DNA of 64,000 nucleotides from Cylicocyclus nassatus (lineage: Eukaryota; Nematoda; Chromadorea; Rhabditida; Strongylidae): positions 51,021,937 to 51,085,936 of the forward strand of contig CATQJL010000316.1 in NCBI GenBank assembly GCA_958299035.1, in the 5' to 3' direction. Positions 1 to 13,214 of the stretch are shown in pieces. A program made the translations under genes and the position numbers. Numbering within the stretch: the first letter of the stretch is position 1; each line of letters begins with the position of its first letter. The notes under the pieces are model-generated. The model saw only the letters and a program-made list of their open reading frames with translations. It was not told where the DNA came from and ran no database searches.

Positions 1-209
1 CTAAAAATATTTATAAGGTGCCGTGCTGATTTCAATTTTGGCTTCGGTTTCATGACCCACTCTTGCTAAATGGAAATTTGGGCCAGTTGGATGTCCTTGC
101 GAATGGTTATGATTATCACGACTTTTAGACATTCTAGATCTATGACTTGCAAGATATTCAACATTACCATCATTTATTTCTTACCTACTCATACATCAAA
201 TGCTTTCAG

Positions 210-3200
210 TGGTCTTACTGCTTCGAAATTCATGTTTATCACCGGCTATCATGGTCAACACCTGGTTTCATGGGTCGAAAAAGGACACCTTCTCAAGGCG
301 CTGCGGGATCAAGTTGATCGCTTCGGAAGGTACGTGCAAAGATCACATTTTGGTCGCTCTCCATTTTCGCTTGCACGATTGCAAATCAGTGACTTGTTTG
401 TTAAAATCAAATTATATACAGGCAGTTCAACGCCACAGTATTCTCCGACGATGCATTCTACATCGACCTTCTTGAGGTGTGTTTGCGCCGTCGCGAATGC
501 AAAAAAATTATTCTGAGTGCCTTTCAAGGCCATACCGACAATAACCTGGCAATCTGGGCTAGCGACCTTCGTCTGCGTCATCATCGTCTGTGCAATGTTC
601 ATCAACCACTTTGCCACGATCTTCATCGTGTCGACAGCAATTTTGGCCACCTGCATAGGTAAGAAGAAGTTCCGCAATTACGGATTCTACCTTCTACTTG
701 ACACTTGGAGAACTTAACTTTCAGGAGTGTTCGGGTATACATCACTGCTCGGTGTAACTCTGGACCCAATTGTGATGTCAATCGCGATTATGTGCATTGG
801 CTTCAGCGTTGACATCCCAGCTCACGTCTCCTTCCATTACCATGCAGCTCGTACGTAATTCAAATTATAAGAAACAAAAGTATATCACGAAAATGGCCAC
901 ATTATCACAATTGGCGAGATTTGCGTCCCGCCTTATAGCCTTTCATGTGGATTGCGATACTAACGGAATTTCTTTGTATGCCTGGGCACAAGAAAAATAC
1001 TGTGAGGCGATATGTTCATTCAGCCTATGCAACTTTACCACATTTACCCTCAGTGACCCCGAGAAGATTTTTTGGGTGGGAAGGTGGAGAGGTGGGGAGG
1101 CGGAGGAGTAAGAGCGGGCAGACGTCCTACGAAATTTTTCTAGGTTTTGTGAGTCTCCAAAATTCTTGCGGGTTTGTAACCTCCAAGTATGATGGAAAGG
1201 AGGCGGGGAGGTATGCTCCTCAAAAGAAACTTCCACGAAGCTATTATGAATTTTTGCAAACTTTTGACAGCTATTTTCAATTCCTTTCAAGTGAAGAAAG
1301 TCATTCGCATATTTTACCCATGCAGATCGCCCTCTTCCGCAGTTGCCACTCTCTATTAGTCGTGTCAAATTCACCTAGCGACCCAAACCCCTAAGGACAT
1401 ATGAAGGCTAAAAAATAAAAAGCTTCACCTGTAGTGTTCGTTAGTTTGGGGAGAAAAGTTCACTTCCGAGGCAGCGATCTTTGCCAAACGAAATACTCTT
1501 GTGTGGTTTATAACACTTTGAATACAATATGGAAATTTACCTCAGAATAGAAGTGACAGAGCCAACAATCTCTATTTGCTGCGGTCTACAGTGTTTTGGC
1601 ATAATGATGATACAGAACTTTTCAGGTTTGCATACAATCAAGAAAGAAATCAGCACAACGTCAACTTGTAGCTCAGACTCAACAAGCACGGTGGATGGGC
1701 CCAACTTCAGAGCAAGGTCAGCTTAATTTCAAAGACGAATACTATTTCACAACATTATTTCCAACACAACTTATTTTTGAAAGTTTCGTACAAAAACACA
1801 TCTTCTTCAACTCTCGAGCGAAGGCGTGTGTCATCACTAGTTCATCGTAGATGGTTGTGCGACATAAGACTTTCCCATCCCATCTCCACAGATCCCGCTG
1901 CGCGCTTCTTAGTTGGAGAAGAGTTAAGAAAGTTAATTTCCATGGTACATTCTAATATCATCTTTTAAGTTTTATCTTTCCAATATTCTGCAATTGTAAT
2001 AGGTTGGCATGGAAGTTCGTTCGAATCATTTTCAAAAAATCATTAGTGCTTACTTCACAAGAAATTTGCACAATTCCAACTATATCTGAGAGTGGAAATA
2101 ATGCGCTTTACGACAACTTCTGTACTACTTTCCAACAAGCAAACACTGAAGAGGCAGAAGTTGTTGAGAAAATTACCGAAATTTCTTTCCCGTGCGAAGC
2201 TGCCCAAAATCTGAAGCTTGCACTAAAAATCGGAGCAGTTGTTGTTTTGAGTCTTATGGCCGGTTTCTTCTAAGAGGAAACTTTGTGCTGATTGAGCGCT
2301 TTTATCAAAAGCTGAGTTTTCGAGAAAATTGCCAGAAAAGTCAAAACTGCCTTTGTATTGCTCGACAAGTGTTCCACTTTCACAGCAAGTTCCAAATTTT
2401 TGGTAACCTAAGCAGAAAAATCAAAATTTGAGTAATTCTCTTTTACAGCTTTTCTGCAGTGTTTGCGTACAGAAAGTCTTTCAAGGCTATTGCAAAGGAT
2501 ATGATTTGGTCTTTGAGGAGAAGTTATAATTGTGCAGTTTCTTTGAAAACGTAGGAAGTTATGAATTTTGGAAAAAGGTGTGAACGGCCTTTCGGCCAAC
2601 CTAATGCAACATCAAGGCTAAGACCTTGCCCAGCGGACCCAAGCTTTCGCGCTTTATGCTGAATAATGTTCGTGTTGTCCCTTACATACGCATGAAAATA
2701 CTCGTAGAATATTCCTAATGCCATTATAGTGCACATATTGCATTTCAATCAATTAGTTCGGAGCTTTGCTCCTCCACTATATTTAACCAGACCGGTGTAC
2801 ATTTGATTCTTCCAAAAAAGAACAAAGCGATACGCCGCTTACCAGCTCTTACCCAGCTTTCCAAATTTACCTATAATAAATTGTCACTGAGTAAACCACT
2901 TTGTAGAGTACTCGTTCTGTTCGTTTCAAATCGGATGTTGTTTTTTGAGCAGTGAACTTATCAAACGTACAAGTGTTGAACGTTTTAAACCCATTTCCTT
3001 TGCAGTTTTATTGGTTCGCAAAAGCACCTTCTGTCTACAAATCACTATTTTCAGATTACAACACACACTGTGCTCAGTTGGTTTTCCAGTCGTTCAAGCC
3101 GGTCTTTCTTCTATTTTATGTGCGCTGCCACTTGCATTCGTTCCTTTGTACATGGCACAGGTGACGACAAGTTCTTAGTCTCATTTTGACTACAGTTTGT

Positions 3201-4006
3201 GCAGCAATAATTTTTGAAGGCTATAAATTGCTCAAGGAGTGCTAGTACGGCAGGAACACCATAAATTCAAGAATCAGCAAACTTTAGCAAACATCAATCG
3301 CTGTACGATAAAAAGCATAATGACGTAACAAAGCGACTAGTTCGCAAGAACCTGCTTTTGAATTTCTTTTATAGTTACAATCGTTCAGTAATCGTGAACA
3401 TTTCCATCCCAGGAGGAAGTGAAACTTTTCTTGCGGTGTGGCTTTAGGTAAAGATGGAAGAGTCGAACTTGTTAGGTGGTACCTTAGGAATGAGCACAGT
3501 AAGTCAAAAAAGTTTCTAAACAGTAGGTATCTAGAAGCTGAAAACTATTAGACAAAGTGAATTAAATAGTTTTTTTTGTGGCAGTTAACTCATTTTTGAG
3601 AGGGGGAAGTCCCTATTCGATTTTTTTCTGATTGGTACTGAATAAATCGGACACAATTTAAACATTGAGACAATCAGAGTTTTCCGAACTTCGCAGCTTT
3701 TAGTCTCGATAAATAAAACTGGACAGCAAGTTTTTCCAACAACAAAAAAAACACCACTACCGCCGTAACACTCAATAAAATAAAAAATTTTATGTCCGCG
3801 CAAAAAACGGCTGTAGTACTCAACAAACTAAGTATGAACTCTCATTTTAGGTGTTCGCCCTGGCCATGGTGATGTGTATCTCCTTCTCCCTGATCCACGG
3901 CGTTGTCGTGCTACCAGCTATGTTCTGCCTTCATGACCGTATCTCTACCATGTCTCGTCTCTGTGTTTCTCATCTACAAAGCCGGAGGCGATGTGCTCCT
4001 GCCTAA
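210..4006 (+). CDS. Patched-related (ptr) membrane protein, 3' part
   Basis: Multi-exon model: 210-329, 422-480, 518-658, 725-850, 1626-1716, 3055-3160 and 3851-4006 (TAA stop). All internal intron phases agree, which strongly supports the chain. Exon 1 carries FITGYHGQHL and exon 2 the NATVFSDDAFYIDLL segment, both typical of the extracellular loop of nematode ptr proteins. Exons 3-4 encode the first helices of the C-terminal membrane half, ending in the family signature IGFSVDIPAHVSFHYH. Exon 6 gives VGFPVVQAGLSSILCALPL and exon 7 the last helix with LIHGVVVLPAMF. The family is RND-like with a sterol-sensing-type domain, located in plasma or apical membrane and implicated in moulting and cuticle formation; that role is family knowledge. 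Everything N-terminal lies left of the window or in 1-209, where I could not resolve an exon. The introns at 851-1625, 1717-3054 and 3161-3850 are large compared with the 37-96 nt introns upstream. Confidence 0.88.
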
Positions 4007-4193
4007 ATTCGTCTCTTTCATTCTTCTATTTCTCAGCTGTATACATATTATGCCTTATACTGAAACGGGTCTATTGTTTTGTGATAAATCATTTTTTGCA
4101 GTATTGAGATTTGTTTCTCTAGGGAGATTTATACTAGAAAGGAAGGAGCACAGTGTAGGAAGTGCATCAAGAACAGCTGTTATGCTTGTCTCT

Positions 4194-5265
4194 TCAAAGG
4201 TTGGATGTGCGGGGTGGGCATGGGCAGTAGGCTGCATCAGACCCAGGTGCTCCGTTAGTTCCTGCGGCTCCTGCTTGTCCGTGTGTACCAGGCGATCCAT
4301 CTCTGCCAGGAGGCCCTGCGGGACCTGCTGGGCCTGGTGCTCCTGTTGAACTGCTACCGTCCTGAAATGTTAGACATAATCAGTTGCTCTAAGGGTGCGT
4401 AAACAAAGTGTGCTGATACTTGCAAGCAGTATGAGATATACTGCAAAAGCTACTTATAATTCAATTCTTAAAAAAAGGCCTTACCTGTCCCGGATGTCCG
4501 GGAGCACCAGGTGCGCCAGGAGCTCCTGCTGGTCCTGGTTGATTGATCTGTCTTGTGCCAGGTTCTCCAGGTGCTCCGGGAGTTCCATCGGCTCCTGGAC
4601 TACCATTGCTACCAGGAGCTCCCGGTGGACCAGCGGGACCGGGTGCACCAGCGCTTCCTGCGGTTCCATCAGATCCAGCATTTCCAGGTGGACCAGCGGG
4701 TCCGGGACCGCCATCCGGCCCTGGGGGTCCAGGTGGGCCGGCTGGGCATTTGATGCAAGAGGTAGGCACCCCGGATGGAGCAGAATATCCAACACCTCCA
4801 TGTCCACCATCCTTTCCCGGGAGACCGGGTACTCCATCTTCTCCTGGGTGTCCTGGTGGCCCATGTGGGCCTGGTGGGCACCCGGTAGCAGCTGGCGCGC
4901 ATTGGCATTCTGTCAAAGTTGAATTGTAAATTCTTTGAACAGAATGCATTTTCAAGCAGGATGTTACCCGATGACTGCCTCTTGCTTCTGGTAATGTATC
5001 TCTCGAAGATGGCTGGTCGCTCAACTCTTCCGTTCATGGAAGTCATCATCTCACTCCACGCATCGTCTGCCATATCCTGAACAAGCGAACTTGGAAATAG
5101 GCTTCGTTGGTGGGTTCTCACCTTGAACTGCTGCAGATCCATTTTGATCTCGTCCTGGAAGGCGGTGATATCGTAGAGCATCAATACCGTAGATGTTATT
5201 GCTGTCAAAGCTGCGACAGCGGCCGAAGCCGACACTACTTGGACGATCGTGTGCACATACAGCAT
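4194..5265 (-). CDS. Nematode cuticle collagen (Col_cuticle_N type)
   Basis: Complete gene, four exons on the minus strand: 5265-5122, 5076-4968, 4909-4485 and 4361-4194. The sum is 846 nt, 281 residues plus stop, with all phases consistent. Residues about 1-50 form the signal-anchor and nematode cuticle collagen N-terminal domain (hydrophobic stretch, then [16 protein letters not shown] and DDAWSEMM). A basic subtilisin-like cleavage motif RSKRQ follows, then a CxC pair and CPPGPPG-like start ([15 protein letters not shown]) and Gly-X-Y blocks interrupted once by [18 protein letters not shown]. The C terminus is [16 protein letters not shown], the usual disulphide-bearing tail. The product is a secreted structural collagen that trimerises and is cross-linked into the cuticle by the hypodermis. 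Length and layout are normal for the family. The stop lies about 190 bp from the ptr stop on the opposite strand. Which paralogue it is cannot be told by eye. Confidence 0.95.
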
Positions 5266-5680
5266 CTTGTTGGTTCGCCAAACAAGAGGTTTCGATTACC
5301 TAAAATGTTCCACTATGTTACTCAATACTGTATATGATAGCGAGACAAAGGCAATAGCGATCACCATCGGCTGCGCAACAGCTTTATATGCATCGCTGAC
5401 AACTGGTATCATTGCCTTCTGCTAGCAAACGGGGTCTTCGGTCAAGTTTGCGCCTTGTTATCGACACAATTGATGCGTGTTTATTCGCGGTATCACGCAA
5501 GATCCATGTAATCCGAAGATGCTTATGTACATGGATCAAACACTACGGAGTCTGGCGTGATAGTACAGGTTGTTCTGAAAATTCTGGTCTTATAGGTTCT
5601 TCGTTTTAAAAAGTTATTCTTTTTTACAATTCACAGTTTTGGACGGTCTGATCTCGCTAGCTTGAACGAATTAATGACTA

Positions 5681-6178
5681 TTAGGTTGGCTCGAAAGTTC
5701 TCGGAGTTCATTGCATTTAGACAAAGTTTTTGTTTGGATTTAAGCCCTGATTGGGACATGCTGCATACCATAAGATAGAGGAGAGCGAGCTCTACAGAAC
5801 TATGGTAAGCAGAAGCAACATCATTGTTTTCTCTGAAAAATCGGGCGAAAATTCCAAAACATAGGATTTTGACCCAACCCAGATCTCCAACTTCTACAAA
5901 CATCTTGAAATCCCCACATGCTTCAATTTATAGCACAAACATACTTATATGCTTACAAGCACAGTTTGTGCGGAATTTGAGCTTCAACAACAAGAAAAAC
6001 GAGATGATTGAAAAGTGGCAAACTCCACCCTCATAGTCCTAGGCTCCTCCCACTTGCTTAGATATCAGCTACGGCGAGGGAGAGTACAACTACAAATTTT
6101 CGAGAATGTATATGCATTGGGTTTCGAGAAATAGCAAATTTATTCTGAAAATGTCCCAGAACTTTCGAGCGAACCTAA
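5681..6178. mobile_element. Mariner-type MITE (498 bp)
   Basis: Terminal inverted repeats TTAGGTTGGCTCGAAAGTTC at the left and the complement of TTAGGTTCGCTCGAAAGTTC at the right, each flanked by TA (5679-5680 and 6179-6180), the Tc1/mariner target duplication. No transposase reading frame is present, so it is non-autonomous. It sits in the space upstream of the collagen gene. Confidence 0.8.
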
Positions 6179-6820
6179 TATTATGGGGATGATATGCCTT
6201 CAAGACGAGAGGGAGAAGCAAAATCGAAAAGAACTTCACAAGGTGTTTTCTAGAACCGTCCATTGATATGGAGCTCCAAAGAAGGGCTTGAGAGACGTGA
6301 AGCCCAAAGTCCGAAGGGTATTCTGTGGCCAAAACAAATCATGTAGTCTTTGCGTAGAAACTTTTGTGAGAGATCCCGCCTCGCGCGCAATTTTGCTTCT
6401 TTGATCCCTTCCTTTTTTCTTGCTTGTGACGAACAAAAAGAGGTAATCGGGTGGTAGTCTCTGCTTGCCTTTGCCAAACAAGAGTAGTGCACAACACTAA
6501 CAAATTTTACTTAGGTGATCTCGTAAGAGCCTAGCTGGCGAACCCGATCGCTCCTTAGATGCCATTTTTTTGTAAATAGGCCCCTTGATAGTCGGTCTAC
6601 TGCCTTCACAGCCGACAGAAGTCTTCAGGCAGCTGTGACTGAACAAGTGATATTCTTGATCGGCCTTCGAAAGAAGCTCGCTACAGCCAGGCTGAGCTAT
6701 CTTCTAACCCTGTTGTTCTTCCCTCATAATTCAAATATTCTCATCCCAATCCATCCATAATCCGGCATGTTGCGGCCAACATATTCGTCAAAATCTTGTT
6801 ATACCCTTCCCCACTGAAGG

Positions 6821-6926
6821 GTTGTTTCATACTGCAGTCGCTGCAGCGACTGGTGTCAAATCGGCACAGGCAAAAGATATCGATCGATTGACTGCCGTTG
6901 CTGCAGCGACTGCAGTATGAAACAAC
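6821..6926. repeat. Short foldback element
   Basis: GTTGTTTCATACTGCAGTCG at the left is mirrored by its complement at the right, arms about 27 bp, spacer about 50 bp. It resembles a miniature transposon; I could not define a target duplication. The rest of 6179-7590 holds no gene or repeat I recognise. Confidence 0.7.
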
Positions 6927-7590
6927 TCGAAGTGGCAGGAAACTATAGATACACTAAACTACACTTTGTCATACGCTCCTTAAGTAGTCGGTCAATGTCC
7001 TTACATAAGCTGCATCCACTCCATGGCCGAGAAAGGTTGGCGGTTTTGACGCTGTCAAAGGCGTAGTTGATGAAAGTAACGAGAGGCGCGGTATCAGCAG
7101 ACTTTGATGTCTCTCGAGACTGTATGAATGTGGTTTCAGGCAGCAATTCTTAGCAAAAATAGCTTATCCTTGGGGGGGGGGGCTGAGTTCTTGTCCTTGA
7201 TTGCGAGCGACGGCAGTTCTCATGGAAAGCTCACACAATACGCACAACAGGTAAATTAAACGTATGAGAGGTGTTCTATTTGTCCTCTCTGAAGACAGAA
7301 TGGTCTCTAAATTTTAGCATCAAGAGTCTTATCCTAGTAAAGACAGGATGTTAGCTGGCAGAAGCTCAACAGAAAAATGATCTAGTCCTGGAAGCATGAT
7401 TGTCGTCATGACCTGGATCGCAGTCGTCAGCGGTGAGAGTCCGTGGTGATACTTCTCCAACGAAACAACGGTAGTTAGCACGGTCGCCGTAGAGTGGAAG
7501 GTGTAGAGAGATTATTCGCGATAGTTTCCACTCTATGTGGGGATAAGTCGGGATTCTCTTGAAAGCGCCGTCCACCCTAAGTTGAGGGTC

Positions 7591-7942
7591 TTAAAGGCAG
7601 CGTTCAGGCAGATCTGGACCTATGGGGATCTTGCGTGAAAAGTAATTTTGGGGCCCTAACTAAGGCACTGCTCAAGCGGTAGCGCGGATGGTGCTCTAAC
7701 GGCTGAGATATTCCCCTCGAAACTGGACCCCGCGATCGTACGCATGGATTCGTGGTAGTTTCGCGCCAGGAACCACGCTTTGCGCTATCAAATACGGTCG
7801 CGAGGTCCAGTTTCGAGGGGAACATCTCAACCGTTAGAGCACTACCTGAGCTGCCGGTTGGGCAGTGGCTTAGTTAGGGCCCCAAAACTACTATCCACGT
7901 GAGATCCCCATGTGTCCAGACTTGCCTGGACGCTGCCTTTAA
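7591..7942. mobile_element. TTAA-flanked foldback element, copy 1 (piggyBac-like MITE)
   Basis: Ends read TTAAAGGCAGCGTTCAGGCA and the complement of TTAAAGGCAGCGTCCAGGCA. The flanking TTAA is on both sides as in piggyBac target duplications. The arms are inverted repeats over most of their length with a central loop near 7770. No protein is encoded. Assignment to piggyBac rests only on the TTAA and AGGCAG ends. Confidence 0.65.
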
Positions 7943-8280
7943 GCTTTTAACAGCATGTGATAAAAGAGGCCCCTATCAAGCTAATGCCCAAGTCGCGGCG
8001 CAAAATGTCGCTTCGGGAGCAGCGAGAAAATCGCTCCGGAACAACAAAGATGCACGAGAACCCCCAGACGGCACCGCCCTCCCCATCCATGAACGCCCAT
8101 CCCTGCGCGTCCAGTCAATCACCGTTCCGGAAAGCCGGCCTGCGGGTTCTCCTGAACGGGGATTGTTGGAATCTTCGCGGATACTTGTCTTCATATTCGG
8201 AATCAGGGACATGAGAAGTCCCCGGAACGATCAAAACATGGAAGTCGAGAATCGGGTGGGACGGTATACTTGGGACCGAA

Positions 8281-8530
8281 TTGAATGACTATTCAATCAT
8301 TTGAATAGATCATTCGAATGCGAATGATTCGAAAAATCGTATATGCGAAAATCTGAGATTTCGAATGAAATTCGAAACTCAAATATTCAAAATTTTCAGT
8401 TTTCGAATATATTCGATGTCCGAATATTCTAAAATCTCAACTTTCGAATCTTATTCGAAAGTCAAATAGTCAATGGTCACATTCGATCATTCGACGGTTA
8501 TCGAATATTCAAATATTCGGTGACCGTCGA
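8281..8530. repeat. TTCGAATATTCGAA-rich array
   Basis: About 250 bp dominated by overlapping self-complementary words such as ATTCGAA, TTCGAATATTCG and CATTCGAATG. The same sequence type recurs near 11820-12010, 13215-13470 and 27540-28080, so it is a dispersed degenerate satellite-like repeat. Confidence 0.75.
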
Positions 8531-8587
8531 ATGATGGAACTCCATAAGCATAGCACGTCACTTCAGAGTTTCTGTCAGCCACAACCC

Positions 8588-9054
8588 TTAAAGGCAGTGT
8601 CCAAGCAAATAGCCGATTTTGAGACTTTGTGCTTACTCGGGTCTGTTCGCCATGCTGAATCCGAAAATCACCACTGGAGAGCGCGAGAACGGCGAAAAAA
8701 GGCTCTAACGGAGGAGGGAAACTGCAGGTGGGGGGGGGGGGGGCGTTCATACCGCGACGTCACTCTCCCAGGCTTTAGGAGCGATATTCTCGGTCCCGGT
8801 TTTATGTCATGCGTTTCGCAGTTGGGTGGTGTGATGGTAGTGCGGTTAGCGGAAGCGAGAAGATCGCTCCTGAAGTTGGGAAAGTGACACCATTATGTGA
8901 ACAGCCCCGCCCACCTGCAATTTCCCTCCTCCGTTGGAGCCTTTTTTCGCCGTTTTCGCGCTCTCCAGTGTTGATTTTCGGATTCAGCATAGCGAATAGG
9001 CCCAGGTAAGCATATAACCTCGAAATCGACTTTTTGCTTGGACACTGCCTTTAA
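8588..9054. mobile_element. TTAA-flanked foldback element, copy 2
   Basis: Ends TTAAAGGCAGTGTCCAAGC and its complement, TTAA on both sides. Long internal inverted repeats (for example GGAGAGCGCGAGAACGGCG near 8678 against its complement near 8945) and a G-run at 8732-8743. It differs from the copies at 7591 and 9789 in its interior but shares the terminal AGGCAG. Confidence 0.65.
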
Positions 9055-9788
9055 TGGGAAGTGTATATGTTTTGTGGTCCTTGCGCAGTAGTCTGTACAG
9101 TAATAGTGATGCGTTCGCTATCCAGGGAGCCAGGATTTTGATGGTTTTCTCCAACAGCGTTTATCACTTTCTTCATGGGCGTCATTGGGTAAACTTTAAA
9201 ACTTAAACTTAGACTCTAAATTTTTGAACCCACAGCAACACGGCTTTATGACCCAAAATTGAAAAAATGAGTAACATATTCGTGATCAGCGCACCGAATA
9301 ATCCCTGGACCCAGATTTTACAAGACTTCAAAATTTTGTAGATACCGGCGCACCAGATACTCTCTCTCCCCCCCCCCCCCCATCATGCCTGCTGAAAGTA
9401 CAAAGATGTTCTCCGAATACTTTTTGGCCGCCCCTTTTCTTTTGTACCGTATTTCTCTTTCTCTGACCAAACTCAGAGTTATCTCTAACTTCCACGATAG
9501 ACTGTAACGTCTGTAATCAACGCGCACCAAACTCAGAGTTATCGCAAAGCACAGCTGCGCGTTTGGTGGCGCTTTTTCTTTTGCATAACGATTTCGACGA
9601 TGTTTTCCCACTAGGAGTAAATTACCGGTTACGGAGTCTCCTGTTATATCATCGCTTTCTAGATTTGGTCCATTCAGGCACTTATTGAGGAGGTAAAAAA
9701 GAGGTCGGCGAAAAAGCTCAGATATAACTCAGAATTAAGTCCGAGTAACCGTGAGTTTTGACTAGATTACTACCGACCGTGGAATCTC

Positions 9789-10171
9789 TTAAAGGCAGCG
9801 TCCAGGAATCTGGACCTATAGAGTTCTTACATGAAAAGTAATCTTGGGGCCCTAAACAAGACTCTGCCCAAGAGGCAGCTCAGATAGTGCACTCACGGCT
9901 AAGATATTGGCTAAGTTATAGTCTCCAAACTATGCCCTGTGACCGTATTCGCATGGGTTCGTGGCGCTTTCGCGCGAGGATCCATGCGAAACTGATGTAC
10001 CGAGCCATGAATCCATGCGAACACGGTCACGAGGCATAGTTTGGAGCCTAATATCTTAGCCGTGAGTGCACTATCTGAGCTGCCGCTTGGACAGAGTCTT
10101 ATTTAGGGCGTCAAGACTACTTTCCACGTGAGAGCCCTATAGGTCCAAATTTGCCTGGACGCTGCCTTCAA
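9789..10171. mobile_element. TTAA-flanked foldback element, copy 3
   Basis: Same family as 7591-7942: TTAAAGGCAGCGTCCAGG at the left and its complement at the right, with the right flank mutated to TCAA. Interior words are shared with copy 1, e.g. TGGACCTAT, GGGGCCCTAA and GGCTAAGATATT, mirrored on the other arm. Confidence 0.65.
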
Positions 10172-10218
10172 TTACTGAATTTTTGAGTACCTCTCAAAAC
10201 TTACAAGCACCAAACTTA

Positions 10219-10689
10219 CAAGGAGGGTCACAAAGTCGAAGTGACCTATCACAGCAAGCTGCATACCATTAGTGAGAGCTTGGAGCGCTGACTCCAAATC
10301 TGCTTTCCTTATCTGCAGAGCCCCTCTAGAAAAGAAGTTATGAGCATTTTTTGAGACGAAAAAATGAAGTAATGGCGAAAGTGTAACTAATTGTTACAGC
10401 CTTTCTAGACGTTAAATGGCGAAATGTGATGGACTGATTTGCTAGAAAAAAGGAGTTTAGTATGAAATACCCTGACAGTTGCTGCTGCTTCACGTAAGAT
10501 CTAGAGAGGTCGTAACGATTGATACTATGCCGGTCACTGTCATTTTCTGGCCTCAAAAAATGCTTATAACTTTCCTCTCAAAGGCGCTCTGCAGATAAGC
10601 AAAGCAGATTTGGAATCAGCGTTAAAAGCTCTCACTAATGGCATGCAGCTTATAAAGTTCGGCCTCGACTTCGACTTCGTGATCTCTTG
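10219..10689. mobile_element. TNA-flanked MITE (CAAGG family), copy 1
   Basis: Begins CAAGGAGGGTCACAAAGTCG and ends with the complementary CTTCGTGATCTCTTG, flanked by TTA at 10216-10218 and 10690-10692. The subterminal core reads CTCCAAATCTGCTTTCCTTA then TCTGCAGAG and is repeated inverted on the right arm. The same core occurs at 15340, 30500, 31944, 33152, ~34000 and ~58845. A three-base TWA-like duplication suggests the PIF/Harbinger superfamily, which is inference. Confidence 0.7.
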
Positions 10690-10692
10690 TTA

Positions 10693-12203
10693 GGAAACTG
10701 ACTTGTTCACTTGACTTTCGTTAATGAGCCTGGGGTCTGGTGCACGCTGTTACTCATTCGCATTCGGAGAAGATGATAGATGTGAACGTGAGCGTAAAGA
10801 TGTTCGTGATATCGTCGCAGCGTTACTTCCACTCGACGTCGTAAATGGAGTGCGTATTCAAGGTAATTGCACTAATGACCGGAAGGACTAGTGTTGGGTC
10901 AAGAAGTTCGTCGTTTGTAGTAGTGTAAGAAAGAGATATGGTATAACCAGTCATTGTATAGTATTTCCAGCAGCGGTCCAGCTTATCGCACTGCCAACGA
11001 GAGGAAGATTGCTTATTGTCATGAGGCATCTCAAAGTTGTGTGTATAGCACTTATACAGTTCAACAATGTGCATACTGTATGTGTATTGTCGAGTTGTCG
11101 ATAGCACGGGCTGATGTAGAGAGTCCGCGCAGCGCGCTGAGATATACAGGGTGTTTGGAAAGTAAGTGGCCTAAAATACTTTCAATTCGAATTTTGACGC
11201 GCTTTTTGTTTTATTGTACTCAATAGGTCCAGATACCATTCAACATTAAAACCAGGTATCCTTGTGGTTTATTAGATTTTTATTAGATTGAAACGCATCA
11301 CTATATTTCCAAACCACTTCCCCTGAAATGCTTGTTTCAAAGGAAGAAACACAATTCACAGAAAAGTTAGTATACCTTTTAAAAGCACTTTCTTTAAGGT
11401 TCCTCACATGTGCTTTTATTTGTAAAGAATTGCGTTCGTTTTGACCGTGCCTTGAAATACAAGAGACCCAGTTTCAGAATTTTTTCATCAAAAAATCCAG
11501 CACCATCTTTTTTTGAATTTTGTCTTCAAAATCTTTGCAAGGGTGCAAAATTTTTGAAAACGAATTTATCGAAAGTCAGAGAGCTGTTTACAAACACTAA
11601 GACTTCCAAAAATTTTTAAATTGAAAGCATTCTAACGCAAATTTGTGCCGCGATTGTCAGCTGTATAGCACATGAAAAAATGTCTGTTCGCAAGCTTCTA
11701 AGGAACTCTTGTAATGTAAAGAAAGTGTAAACCTAGGACTATTTGTAGAAAGACAGAAAGCAGTCTCCGTTTTCCGGCGTTGCAAAAATGTAAAACAACT
11801 CAGATAACGCACTCTTCTTTCATCAATGAATGAATATCAAATAAATTCGAAAATGAAAAATTTCGAGTAAACGAATATCGAATAAATATGAGATTTGAAA
11901 TTCTCGAGTGAATGAATTCCGAATAAGATCGGAAGATCGATCGAGTGAATGAATACAGATTATATTCGAACACTGGGAGTCGAATTTCAAATAAATATTC
12001 GAATGATTTATCGAATAACTAGAGCAACCATATCCAAAACTTGCTGACATATTCGGCGAAAGCCGATCCATTCATAATCAGCACCCTCATACCCCCTTTA
12101 CCAACTCATAGCTCAAGATTTTCCAAAAATCGCTGAAATCGATAAAATAAATTCAATTTTCAATCAGCACTCAGCGCACTCGTTTACCTCCCTCTCCCTG
12201 TAC
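10693..12203. other. Gene-free stretch with repeat relics
   Basis: No exon chain is recognisable on either strand. 11820-12010 is a TTCGAA/AATATTCG array of the type at 8281. 12040-12180 matches, with many changes, the interior of the Helitrons at 20302 and 61481 (words like CCCCCTTTACCAACTC and ATCGATAAA), so it is a decayed Helitron copy. Confidence 0.5.
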
Positions 12204-12527
12204 AGTGGCGTACCCAGGATTATATCCCAGCGGGGGGAGGGGGGGGGGGGGGGAAGAGAATAAAAAAAATTTTCTGGTAAAGCATCGCGTCAGCTACGCA
12301 CTCCGAATAAAACTTTTTATGCTTCCTAAAATTTTCGCGCGCCCACAACCCCAAAATTTCAGAAAAAGGGGGCGGTGGCGGCAGTCACGTCCACGAAGAA
12401 AATTTTTTTATAAGGCTAAAATGAATTTTGAAGAAATTTCAAAAATTATTTTAATCATTTACAAGTATAAACAAGCTTTTACCTTCAGCTATACAAAACT
12501 AACTGGAACGCCCTCTGTATGCCACTG
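12204..12527. mobile_element. hAT-like MITE with perfect 8-bp target duplication
   Basis: The left end is AGTGGCGTACCCAGG (CAGTGG if the shared C is counted), followed by a G-run. The right end is TATGCCACTG. The 8-mer CCCTGTAC lies immediately outside both ends (12196-12203 and 12528-12535). CA(G)TGGCG ends and an 8-bp duplication are hAT hallmarks. No transposase is present. It interrupts an older Helitron-like relic that resumes at about 12530 (TACAACTCCCAG). Confidence 0.75.
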
Positions 12528-13214
12528 CCCTGTACAACTCCCAGTCTCGTAGCTCAGAGTTCTTCAAAGTCGATAAAAGCATTAGAGCAAATTTTTATTC
12601 ATAATTAGCAGCCCCACTTACCCCCTTGTACCAACTCCCAGCCATGTAGCTTTTTCCAAATAGATAAAGTTGGTCGGTTGGCAACTAGTCTATACATCAG
12701 CAAAACGTCATATATTACTTCCCAGCATCTACTGATCAAAACTTTATTGCAAGGTGATATGACTGCAGAATTCAGCGGTTGTCTAATCCTACACCACAGC
12801 AGCAATGTCCCTTACTCAAAATACACCAATTCGTGGAAAATCTCTAAGGTAAAGAATGGAGCCAGTTGTGCAACATGAGTTTTACAAGCAAGAGTGCTCA
12901 CTAGTGTGGACCTTTGCGTACCAAAAGCATAAGCAATGCAAGGAAAGAGAAGCCGCTTGTCAACACCCTTCCAGTATATGAGCTCGGAACATGAGCTTGA
13001 ACTTGATAGTTGTTTTTTGCTGATTTTTGCCAATAGCAATGCGAACTATCTCACTGATCGGAAAAGCACCATTTAAAGTCCACACCTATATTTTTACCGT
13101 CGCAAGCAGTCGAAGGGATGCGACCTTTCCATACAGTTCAAAGGTCATCACGGTTGCAAAAAGATGCATTACCGAATTTTGAAAAAAACGCAAACGAAGC
13201 GAGCTTGTGATACT